A DNA stretch of 34,842 nucleotides from an uncultured Spirochaetales bacterium (lineage in GTDB: Bacteria; Spirochaetota; Spirochaetia; Sphaerochaetales; Sphaerochaetaceae), in assembly GCA_902797395.1 (NCBI GenBank), contig CADBSO010000095.1, forward strand, positions 1 to 34,842. Reading direction: 5' to 3'. Position 1 is the first letter of the stretch. Each line of letters starts with the position of its first letter. Shown in pieces: positions 1 through 7,142 of this stretch. The position numbers and the translations under genes were made by a program. The notes below the pieces were generated by a model. The model was not told where the DNA came from. It did not search any database and saw nothing but the letters and a program-made list of their open reading frames with translations.

Positions 1-232
1 AAATGGCTTTGCGACCCAAAGCGCGCATATGCGGCGCATATCCGGCGATTGGATATGGCAGAATAAATGTATTCGGACATAGCCAATCTTTTCAAAATGA
101 TGCGATTCCTGTTTTTTGATCAGGACTATTCTTCGAAAAAAACATCAATCTGATAGGCTCTTTTTTTTTGAACACTTGAATTCGGATTTCAATTTAGTCT
201 GATTAACTTGCTTGTCGCTCGAAGTCCAAGCT
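1..232. other. Intergenic, no gene recognised
   Basis: No convincing coding region is seen. The stretch contains a perfect 7-bp inverted repeat (CATATCC / GGATATG, about 37-57) and, near position 5, GGCTTTG followed by CCCAAAGCGC. The latter looks like a rearranged piece of the R module of the repeat described at 591 and 32777. A nine-T run lies at about 160-169, with only a weak 5-bp stem (ATCAG / CTGAT) upstream, so a terminator here is doubtful. Confidence 0.5.
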
Positions 233-637
233 GGAATCCTGATGCGTATTCGGGTCCGAGGTACAATTTTTTCGCTGGCGTAAAAATTGTTCGGGATGAG
301 AAACCCGCCGATCCAGTTTCGAGGCAAGGCAGGGCAATACTTCGTGTATCGCGTTGCTGGGGCGGCGCGTAGTCGCTCCGATCCTGCGGCCTGCCCGCCC
401 CGCAGGCCTGCTTGAGCGGCCCTTGCGGAATCATGCCGTGTCCGTTCGCCCGGAATGAAAGCGGACATTTCCCGGTTTCCGGAATGCGTCAGGTTTTCCG
501 CTCTCCTTCCGCCCGGACGCCCGCGCCAGCCTTCCGCCATGCGCTCCGTTCCGGACCGCATCGCGGGGCGGGCATCAGGTTTCCGTTTATATGGCCTGCC
601 GCATCGGAACGAGCGGCGGGTTTATCGCCCGAAGGCT
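233..637. repeat. Modular GC-rich intergenic repeat, one-unit copy (L-U-R)
   Basis: This is a single-unit copy of the element found as a three-unit array at 31925-32967. The L module is 233-349, with a conserved core at 290-349 beginning TTCGGGATGAGAAACCCGCC. A variable 19-bp spacer follows (350-368), then unit U (369-590, 222 bp), then an R module (591-637) containing CGGGTTTATCGCCCGAAG. The last part of the unit, 531-588, is identical over 58 bases to the matching part of all three distal units. The unit contains a perfect 7-bp hairpin, GGCCTGC (388-394) with GCAGGCC (402-408). It is visibly much richer in GC than the flanking genes. Both strands contain open frames here, but the frames are not kept between copies, so I treat it as non-coding. 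Strand is undefined. Confidence 0.85.
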
Positions 638-657
638 CCCACCCTTGTTCCAATAGG

Positions 658-686
658 TTTTAATTAAATTGAAAAGGTGCTATAAT
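658..686 (+). promoter_or_regulatory. Promoter of ruvAB-queA
   Basis: A perfect -10 box TATAAT lies at 681-686, with a weak -35 candidate TTTTAA at 658-663 (17-bp spacer). Only 10 bases separate the -10 box from the ruvA ATG, and no Shine-Dalgarno sequence is present, so the transcript is probably leaderless or nearly so. Confidence 0.55.
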
Positions 687-696
687 AACCCGAATT

Positions 697-1335
697 ATGA
701 TAAATGCGATTTCCGGAAAACTTGCATATGTCCGCCCGCCGAAGGTGGTGTTGGCGACTGCATTTGGCATTGAGTTCGAGATAATTGTTTCTGCGATCAC
801 GCTTTCCAGGCTTATGAATCTCAGGGAAGAGGAAAAGGAGAGCGTTCGCCTTCTGACGGCTTATTTTCATAACGATGAGACCGGAATTTTGTATGGTTTC
901 AACGATGATGATGAAAAGGACCTGTTTCATGAGCTTCTGAAGGTGAATGGAATAGGTCCGAAACAGGCACTGAGGATTCTTTCAAGCTCTACGCCTGAGG
1001 AATTCCGTTCTTATTTGAAGGATGATAATATCAGGGCATTGTCGAAAGTTCCTGGAATCGGCGCCAAAACCGCGAGCAAGATCATTCTGGATCTCAAATC
1101 AAAGCTTGTGAAGGCAGAGGACAAATCCGCCGGAAAAGCGAAGACGAAAACAAAGGCTTCCGTCAGTCCGGAATATGCTGATGTTCTTGCTTCTCTTGTG
1201 GAAATGGGTTATGAGAAGGAGCTTGTGGCATCCGCCATACTTGATATTGAGAAGGAAATCGCGAACGGTAAGGCGAATGTTTCCGATGAGGAGATGTTCA
1301 GGCGTGTTTTCGAGAGGATTTCAAAGATAGGCTGA
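697..1335 (+). CDS. ruvA: Holliday junction branch migration protein RuvA
   Basis: RuvA binds four-way Holliday junctions as a tetramer and loads the RuvB motor during recombinational repair. The 212-aa product begins MINAISGKLAYV, the usual RuvA N-terminal OB-fold opening. It has the two helix-hairpin-helix motifs (VNGIGPKQAL and VPGIGAKTASKII) in the middle and a C-terminal helical domain III, typically the RuvB contact, after a Lys/Ala-rich linker. Length is normal for the family. The start at 697 fits the family and lies 10 bases after a TATAAT box with no ribosome binding site. ruvB begins one base after the stop codon, so the two subunits are co-transcribed. Identification is firm. Confidence 0.97.
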   Translation: MINAISGKLAYVRPPKVVLATAFGIEFEIIVSAITLSRLMNLREEEKESVRLLTAYFHNDETGILYGFNDDDEKDLFHELLKVNGIGPKQALRILSSSTPEEFRSYLKDDNIRALSKVPGIGAKTASKIILDLKSKLVKAEDKSAGKAKTKTKASVSPEYADVLASLVEMGYEKELVASAILDIEKEIANGKANVSDEEMFRRVFERISKIG

Positions 1336-1336
1336 G

Positions 1337-2410
1337 ATGGCTAGGAAAAAAAATGATTTTACAGGCATTTCAGCTGAAGAGAAGGAAGAACTCAAAAAGA
1401 TTCTGTTGTCTTCCGAGCAGCCTGAAGATGCCGGCGGCGAGAATGTTCTTCGGCCTAAAACGCTGGATCAGTTTCTAGGTCAGGAGAAGGCTAAGAAGAA
1501 TCTTTCCATTTTCATTCAAGCGGCTAAAACGAGGAATGAGGCGCTTGATCATATTTTTTTGGTTTCCCCGCCGGGATTGGGAAAGACGACTTTGGCGACC
1601 GTCATAGCTAATGAGATGGGAACCGATTTCAAAAGCGTAACCGCTCCGGTTTTGGATAAGCCAAAGGATCTGGCGGGAATACTTATGAACATGCAGCCCT
1701 CCGGAATATTGTTTATAGATGAGATACATCGGCTGAAACCGCAATTGGAGGAAATGCTCTATGTTGCTATGGAGGATTTCAGAATCGATTGGGTTCTGGG
1801 ACAGGGCATTTCGGCCAGAACGACTAGAATTCCTTTGAACCGGTTCACGATAATAGGCGCTACAACCAAGGCGGGCAAGGTCTCATCGCCATTATATACC
1901 CGTTTTGGGATTACGATAAGAATGGAGCTTTATCCTGTGGAAGAGCTTGAGCTGATCGTCAAGCGCAGCAGCAGGCTTTTGAATATCAGGCTTTCCGATG
2001 ATGCGGTGAATCGCATAGCATCATGCTCGAGAGGAACTCCGAGGATAGCCAATCGGCTTATAAGGCGCGTTCGTGATTATGCGGTTGTCAAAGGCAGCGA
2101 GGAGGTGACCGCTGATATAGTATCCGAGGCTATGGAGAAGTTTGATATAGACAAGAACGGTCTTGAGGTTCAGGATATAAGAATACTGAAGAATCTCATA
2201 ATGCTTTATAACGGAGGTCCGGTCGGTGCGGAGACTTTGGCGATATCCGTTGGCGAGAGCGCGCAGACTCTGGAAGATTTTTTCGAGCCGTATCTCATAC
2301 AGTGCGGATATCTTCAGAGGACATCAAGAGGACGGGTGGCGACAACCAAGGCATATGAGCTTTTTGACATAGAAGCAGGTAGATATGGAAACAAAGGATC
2401 TTTATTTTGA
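1337..2410 (+). CDS. ruvB: Holliday junction branch migration helicase RuvB
   Basis: RuvB is the hexameric AAA+ motor that drives branch migration with RuvA. The product is 357 aa. Visible motifs are Walker A at residues 77-84 (SPPGLGKT), Walker B LFIDEIH at about 125-131, sensor I GATTKAG at about 174-180 and the arginine-finger region TRFG near 188-191. A C-terminal winged-helix DNA-binding domain follows (GGPVGAETLA, then YLQRTSRGRVAT). The first glycine of the usual GPPGLGKT is serine here, while the catalytic Lys-Thr pair is kept. The gene starts 1 base after ruvA and overlaps queA by 26 bases, which suggests translational coupling. Identification is firm. Confidence 0.97.
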   Translation: MARKKNDFTGISAEEKEELKKILLSSEQPEDAGGENVLRPKTLDQFLGQEKAKKNLSIFIQAAKTRNEALDHIFLVSPPGLGKTTLATVIANEMGTDFKSVTAPVLDKPKDLAGILMNMQPSGILFIDEIHRLKPQLEEMLYVAMEDFRIDWVLGQGISARTTRIPLNRFTIIGATTKAGKVSSPLYTRFGITIRMELYPVEELELIVKRSSRLLNIRLSDDAVNRIASCSRGTPRIANRLIRRVRDYAVVKGSEEVTADIVSEAMEKFDIDKNGLEVQDIRILKNLIMLYNGGPVGAETLAISVGESAQTLEDFFEPYLIQCGYLQRTSRGRVATTKAYELFDIEAGRYGNKGSLF

Positions 2411-3428
2411 TTTGCCGGATGAGCTTATCGCGCAATATCCGTCGGACAAGCGCGGTGGAGACAGGCTTTTGGCGGTCAACAGGAAAACGGGCGAATACAG
2501 GGATTTGATGTTCGCGGATTTGCCGGGGCTTTTGGAGCCGGGCAGCCTTTTGGTTTTGAACGAGAGCAAGGTTCGCAAGGCGAGGGTGTTTGCGTATAAC
2601 AGAACCGGTGGAAAGGTGGAGCTTCTTTTCTTATCGCCTGAAAGCGATGGCTCGTGGCTGGTTACGAGCAACAGGCTTAAGAAACGCAAGATGGGCGAGG
2701 TATTATCCGTTGGCGATGTTGATTTTGAAATAGTCCGAATGAATGATGATGGAACATTCTGCTTGATGCCGCAATGTGGTTCTGGTTCCAAAAGGACTGT
2801 GGTTGATGAGGGTTTTTTTCTTGAAAACGGTCATGTTCCGCTGCCTCCGTATATTAAAAGGGAGGATGAGTTTTCGGATGAGAGCCGGTATCAGACGGTC
2901 TATGCCAGAAACCTCGGATCGGTTGCCTCGCCTACCGCTGGCTTGCATTACACCGAAGATATACTTGATGCGATCAGGAAAAGGGGTGTGGAAACGGCTT
3001 TTGTTACGCTTCATGTGGGAATGGGGACTTTTCTTCCCGTTAGAACCGAGCGTTTGGAACAGCATAAGATGCACAGGGAAAGCTATGAGATATCCCAGGA
3101 GAATGCGGATCGAATAAATTCGGCCCTGGCGAACAAGGCGCCGATAATAGCTTCAGGTACGACTTCCCTGCGTTGCATTGAAAGCGCTTTTGATTGCGCT
3201 TCCGGGAAGGTCAGGTCCGGATCATCAAGCACTGACATATTCATAACGCCTGGGTATGAATTCAAGGTCGCGAACAGGCTTCTGACGAATTTCCATACGC
3301 CGTACTCCACTTTGATGGCTCTGGTCAGCGCGTTCTCGTCATTGGAGATAGTGAAAAGCGCATATGAGCATGCTGTAAGGGAGAAGTACAGGTTCTTTTC
3401 ATATGGTGACGCCACATATTGGTATTGA
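2385..3428 (+). CDS. queA: S-adenosylmethionine:tRNA ribosyltransferase-isomerase QueA
   Basis: QueA transfers and isomerises the ribosyl part of S-adenosylmethionine onto preQ1 in the wobble position of tRNAs with GUN anticodons, giving epoxyqueuosine. The 347-aa product starts METKDLYFDLPDELIAQYP, a close match to the family opening (xFDYxLPxxLIAQxP). It carries the family blocks PLPPYIKR, YARNLGSVASPTAGLHYT, LHVGMGTFLPV, HKMHRE and TTSLRCIES, and ends with NFHTPYSTLMALVSAF. The reading frame begins inside the 3' end of ruvB, 26 bases before its stop, with AGCAGGT a few bases upstream as a possible ribosome binding site. No strong terminator is visible after the gene, only T-rich stretches at about 3437 and 3488. 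Confidence 0.97.
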   Translation: METKDLYFDLPDELIAQYPSDKRGGDRLLAVNRKTGEYRDLMFADLPGLLEPGSLLVLNESKVRKARVFAYNRTGGKVELLFLSPESDGSWLVTSNRLKKRKMGEVLSVGDVDFEIVRMNDDGTFCLMPQCGSGSKRTVVDEGFFLENGHVPLPPYIKREDEFSDESRYQTVYARNLGSVASPTAGLHYTEDILDAIRKRGVETAFVTLHVGMGTFLPVRTERLEQHKMHRESYEISQENADRINSALANKAPIIASGTTSLRCIESAFDCASGKVRSGSSSTDIFITPGYEFKVANRLLTNFHTPYSTLMALVSAFSSLEIVKSAYEHAVREKYRFFSYGDATYWY

Positions 3429-3483
3429 CGGCTGCATTTTTTTTGTTTCGGCTGCGTCCGTGCGGGTCCATTTCGCCATAGCC

Positions 3484-3555
3484 TTTATTTTTTTCCATGG
3501 TATGGATATAATTTTGTGATGATTGCTGCTGTAAGAGCAGCGGGTGGTATTGAGG
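3484..3555 (+). promoter_or_regulatory. aspS promoter and 5' leader with hairpin
   Basis: A perfect -10 box TATAAT lies at 3507-3512, with a weak TTTATT at 3484-3489 (17-bp spacer) and a start of transcription expected near 3519. The leader of about 37 bases holds a perfect 6-bp hairpin, GCTGCT (3525-3530) with AGCAGC (3536-3541) and a 5-base loop. The hairpin ends exactly where the putative ribosome binding sequence GGTGG begins. It could influence ribosome access to aspS. Confidence 0.5.
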
Positions 3556-5358
3556 ATGCTTAAGAGAACCATATATGTTTCAGAGGCTCAGGCGAATCTC
3601 GCCGGGAAGGAAGTGATAGTGAATGGCTGGGTTCATCGGATACGTGAGCACGGCGAGGGTCTGACATTCATTAACGTCAGGGACAGGAGCGGTGTAGTTC
3701 AGGTCATAGTGAACGACAAGTCGCCCAGTCAGGTCAGACAGACGGCAAAAGGCCTGAAGAACGAATATTGCATTGGAGTGAGGGGAATTGTCCGCAAAAG
3801 GGATGATTCGCTGATAAACAAGGACATGATTACCGGTGAGGTCGAGATAGAAGCCAGTGAGATAGAGGTCTTCTCCACATGCGACACGCTGCCGTTCGCT
3901 ATTTCGGATGACAAAACCCAAGCCAAAGAGGATTTGCGTCTGAAATACAGGTATCTGGACTTGAGATCCGGCAAGATGAAGGACAACCTCATTTTAAGGA
4001 CGAGGTTCGTGACGGCTATCAGAAAGCATCTTGACAGCAAGGGATTTTTGGAGATAGAAACGCCGACGCTTATCAGGAGCACTCCGGAGGGAGCAAGGGA
4101 TTTTCTTGTTCCGTCGAGGCTTTATGAAGGAAAGTTCTATTCGCTTCCGCAGAGTCCGCAGCTTTACAAGCAGCTTCTCATGGTATCCGGGCTTGACAGG
4201 TATTATCAGGTCGCGCGCTGCTATAGGGATGAGGATGCGAGAGGAGATAGGCAGCTTGAGTTCACGCAGCTTGATTTGGAGATGAGCTTTGCGGATCGTG
4301 AGGATGTCCTCTCTCTTATGGAAGGGCTTTTCAAGGATGTGTTCAAGGAAGTCGTCAATTATGATTTGCCGGATAAGTTCGTTCGCATACCATATGCTGA
4401 TGCGATGAACTCGTATGGATGCGACAAGCCGGATTTGAGGTTTGATTGCAGGATATCCGATTTCTCCGAAGAGCTTAAGGCTTCCTCTTTCGAAAAGGCC
4501 AAGGCGGTCGTCTGCAATGGCGGTTTCGCAAAGGCCATACGTCTTCCTCTTCTTGACAAATCGAAGCCGTATTCCAGAAAGCAGCTTGAGGAATATCTCG
4601 AGGAAGCGAAGATATACAAGAATAAGACGGGATTCTTTCTCAAGGCCGAGAAGGAAGGAAACGGATTGGCGCTTTCAGGATCCGCTGCCAAATTCTTTGA
4701 TGCGGGGCAGCAGGCCGCGATTATCAGCAAGTTCGCTCTTGAGGAGGGTGATGCTCTTCTTGTCGTGGCGGATGAGAAATGGAAAGCGGCCTGCGCTCAG
4801 GCCGGCAGCATGAGAAGCAGGATGGGTGCTCAGCTTGGCCTTACTCAGGGCAAGGGATTTGCTTTCTGCTGGATAGTCGATTTCCCGCTGTTCTCATATA
4901 ATGAGGAGCTTGGCCATTGGGAGGCTGAACATCATATGTTCTCCAGACCTAAGAAGGAGCATATGGAATATCTCGATACGGACCCCGGAAAGGTTTTGGG
5001 CGATCTTTACGATCTTGTTCTCAACGGATATGAGGTTGCTTCGGGATCGGTCAGAATAAATGAGATAGAACTGCAGGAGAAGATTTTTGAGATCTGCAAT
5101 TACTCTAAGGAACGCGCTCAGAAAGCTTTCGGATTCCTTCTCGAGGCGTTCAGATATGGCGCTCCCCCTCATGCTGGAATTGCTCCTGGAATTGACAGGA
5201 TGTGCATGATCATACAGAATGAGACGTCGATCAAGGAAGTGATAGCGTTTCCAAAGAACACTTTCGCTGTTTCGCCGATGGACGAGTCTCCCAGTGAGGT
5301 TTCCGAGGAGCAGCTCAGGGAATTGCATTTGATAATAGACGCCAAGGAGCGGAAATAG
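3556..5358 (+). CDS. aspS: Aspartyl-tRNA synthetase
   Basis: AspRS is a class II enzyme that charges tRNA-Asp with aspartate. The product is about 600 aa, the bacterial size. An N-terminal OB anticodon-binding domain (VNGWVHRIREHG...TFINVRDRSG) is followed by motif 1 and the ETPTLIRSTPEGARDFLVPSR block. Motif 2 is the region RCYRDEDARGDRQLEFTQLD. The bacterial GAD insertion lies in the middle, and motif 3 is GAPPHAGIAPGIDRM near the C-terminus. I chose the ATG at 3556, giving MLKRTIYVSEA, with GGTGG about 8 bases upstream; an in-frame GTG at 3544 would add four residues. The promoter and leader hairpin are directly upstream, and the lipoprotein esterase gene starts 6 bases downstream. Confidence 0.97.
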   Translation: MLKRTIYVSEAQANLAGKEVIVNGWVHRIREHGEGLTFINVRDRSGVVQVIVNDKSPSQVRQTAKGLKNEYCIGVRGIVRKRDDSLINKDMITGEVEIEASEIEVFSTCDTLPFAISDDKTQAKEDLRLKYRYLDLRSGKMKDNLILRTRFVTAIRKHLDSKGFLEIETPTLIRSTPEGARDFLVPSRLYEGKFYSLPQSPQLYKQLLMVSGLDRYYQVARCYRDEDARGDRQLEFTQLDLEMSFADREDVLSLMEGLFKDVFKEVVNYDLPDKFVRIPYADAMNSYGCDKPDLRFDCRISDFSEELKASSFEKAKAVVCNGGFAKAIRLPLLDKSKPYSRKQLEEYLEEAKIYKNKTGFFLKAEKEGNGLALSGSAAKFFDAGQQAAIISKFALEEGDALLVVADEKWKAACAQAGSMRSRMGAQLGLTQGKGFAFCWIVDFPLFSYNEELGHWEAEHHMFSRPKKEHMEYLDTDPGKVLGDLYDLVLNGYEVASGSVRINEIELQEKIFEICNYSKERAQKAFGFLLEAFRYGAPPHAGIAPGIDRMCMIIQNETSIKEVIAFPKNTFAVSPMDESPSEVSEEQLRELHLIIDAKERK

Positions 5359-5364
5359 GGGCAT

Positions 5365-6600
5365 ATGGCCGGATTTTTGCGAAGGGCATTCGCCGCATTG
5401 CTTGCATTGGCATCTGTCATGTGCGTTGTCTCATGCATTACGATGGCGGAGAATCTGCTATATTCGTCTGTTGTCGGATATTCCAGCGATCAGATAGAAA
5501 GGAACATGCGGACGCTGGATCCTGATGCCAGTTATTCCAAGCGCGCTTCCGTTCTCATGAAGCTTCTTGGTGACGAGAAGAAGATGGAGGAGCTCAATGA
5601 CAGGTATTCCGGATTGGTGGATGCGGTTCTTAGGTCGAAGAGGGATAATGTGGTTGAAGCTTCGCTGCTTACGGAAGATGATCCCGTCAGAATATTCCTC
5701 ACATACCCTAAGCGTCGCAAATACAAGCCGTACGAGAAGTATCCGGTAATGCTGTTCTCTCATGGGGGCGGTTTTACCGGGCAGGATTTCTCGGTTTATG
5801 AGAATCTGGTTTCGCGCCTTGCGGACAAGATCGACTGTGTGGTTGCATTTTATGAATACAGACTGGCTCCGGAGCATAAGTTTCCGGCTGCGGTTGAGGA
5901 TACTTATGCGGTGTATAAATGGCTGATGGATGATGATGTCGCCGAGTGCTATGGGTTTGACAATGATAACTTCGTCTTTTTCGGTGACAGTTCCGGTGGA
6001 AATCTCATTTCCGGGCTTGTGATCAGGATTGCCGAAAACAAGGAGAAGAAAGCCAAAGGCGTCCTGCTCTTGTATCCTTCCGTCGATGTTACGGACAGGC
6101 TGAATTATTCAAGGGTGGCATTTTCGGGGATAGAGGATCCGAGCAGGTATTATGTTACGAGCTTGTCTTATCTCAGCTATGTGATGAAGGCTTATTTGAA
6201 TGATCCGGAGGATGCTTACAAGCCATATGCGTCGCCTTTGGTCATGCTGCAGGGCATGATGAACGTGAAGGACTATGATAATCCTCTGGCCAAGTATGCT
6301 CCGAAACTCGAGCTTCCGTTGGATTTTCCCGAGCATTTCGTCGCCATTCCGGAAATTGATACGCTCAGGGATGAGGGCAAGGCGTATTGCGCTCTTTTGA
6401 AGGCATACGGGGTTGATGTTCAAATGAAGGAATATCCCGGAATGTTTCATGGTTTTCTCATGACCAATGCTTTTATAGGGCGATCGGGGGATTGCTTCGA
6501 TGATTGCGTCGCTTTTGCCGATCGGGTTTTGAAGCCGAATCGGTATAGCAGCATATCTTCCTCCGAGGAATTTTATGTTTCCTCTGCTGAAATAGAATAG
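5365..6600 (+). CDS. Lipoprotein alpha/beta-hydrolase (HSL-type esterase)
   Basis: This is a predicted secreted carboxylesterase of the hormone-sensitive-lipase group. The N-terminus is a lipoprotein signal with a lipobox ending VVSC (Cys24), so the enzyme should be anchored to a membrane surface. The oxyanion-hole motif HGGG is at residues 133-136 and the nucleophile elbow GDSSGG at 207-212 (Ser209). The acid is probably Asp332 in EIDTLRDEG and the base His362 in YPGMFHGF. All catalytic parts are present, so it is likely active, perhaps on acetylated or feruloylated polysaccharides or on short acyl esters; the substrate cannot be read from sequence. It sits 6 bases after aspS and 9 bases before tsaE, so it shares a transcript with translation genes. 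Confidence 0.88.
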   Translation: MAGFLRRAFAALLALASVMCVVSCITMAENLLYSSVVGYSSDQIERNMRTLDPDASYSKRASVLMKLLGDEKKMEELNDRYSGLVDAVLRSKRDNVVEASLLTEDDPVRIFLTYPKRRKYKPYEKYPVMLFSHGGGFTGQDFSVYENLVSRLADKIDCVVAFYEYRLAPEHKFPAAVEDTYAVYKWLMDDDVAECYGFDNDNFVFFGDSSGGNLISGLVIRIAENKEKKAKGVLLLYPSVDVTDRLNYSRVAFSGIEDPSRYYVTSLSYLSYVMKAYLNDPEDAYKPYASPLVMLQGMMNVKDYDNPLAKYAPKLELPLDFPEHFVAIPEIDTLRDEGKAYCALLKAYGVDVQMKEYPGMFHGFLMTNAFIGRSGDCFDDCVAFADRVLKPNRYSSISSSEEFYVSSAEIE

Positions 6601-6609
6601 GCTTGTTTC

Positions 6610-7095
6610 ATGGCGATCAGAAGTTTTCATGTGAGCGATCCGGAAGGGCTTGATCAGGTTGCGGAATATGTTTCCGCTTTTTTGAAAAGTGGGATGTGCG
6701 TTGCATTGCGTGGTTCGTTGGGGTGTGGAAAGACTGAATGGACGAGGCGCTTTCTCAGATTGAAGGGGGTATCTCGTCCGGTGGTTTCTCCTACATTCAC
6801 ATATTATGAGGCGTATTCGTCGGAAAGAGAGCCGGTGACATATTACCATTTTGATCTTTACAGGATTTCGGCAGAGGATGAGTTCTTCATGATAGGCGGC
6901 GAGGAGATCATGGATGGCGATGGCAACATATGCATAATAGAATGGCCGGATGTTATCAGCGGGCTTCTGGAAAATAGCAGAACCATACGGATTGATTTTG
7001 AGATGTCCGGCGAGTCGAGGGAAGTGACCGTAAGCATTCCGGATGCTGTCATGTCGAGCGCTTGTGACGCTTTGTCTGACGCTCCGGTTGTTTGA
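6610..7095 (+). CDS. tsaE: tRNA threonylcarbamoyladenosine biosynthesis ATPase TsaE
   Basis: TsaE is the small ATPase that works with TsaB and TsaD to put threonylcarbamoyl on A37 of ANN-decoding tRNAs. The 161-aa protein has a P-loop GSLGCGKTEW (from about residue 35), the family block SPTFTYYEAY, HFDLYRI and the Walker-B-like IIEWPD. The length is typical. It follows the esterase gene by 9 bases. The ftsH promoter overlaps its stop codon. No tsaB or tsaD is present in this window. Confidence 0.93.
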   Translation: MAIRSFHVSDPEGLDQVAEYVSAFLKSGMCVALRGSLGCGKTEWTRRFLRLKGVSRPVVSPTFTYYEAYSSEREPVTYYHFDLYRISAEDEFFMIGGEEIMDGDGNICIIEWPDVISGLLENSRTIRIDFEMSGESREVTVSIPDAVMSSACDALSDAPVV

Positions 7096-7120
7096 AAAGA
7101 CCTTGATAAAATGTTATCAT
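7092..7120 (+). promoter_or_regulatory. ftsH promoter
   Basis: TTGAAA (7092-7097) and TATCAT (7115-7120) are separated by 17 bp. The -35 box overlaps the tsaE stop codon. The expected transcript starts near 7127 and carries GAGGAG (7131-7136) before the GTG start of ftsH. Unlike several other promoters in the window, this one serves a gene with a good ribosome binding site. Confidence 0.55.
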
Positions 7121-7142
7121 AATTCAATTAGAGGAGTGGCTA

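Noticed and set aside
2703..3117. Other open frames inside queA on both strands
   Set aside because: They overlap a firmly identified gene and show no domain of their own.
3429..3500. Rho-independent terminator after queA
   Set aside because: T-rich tracts occur at about 3437 and 3488, but only 4-bp stems can be drawn upstream of them.
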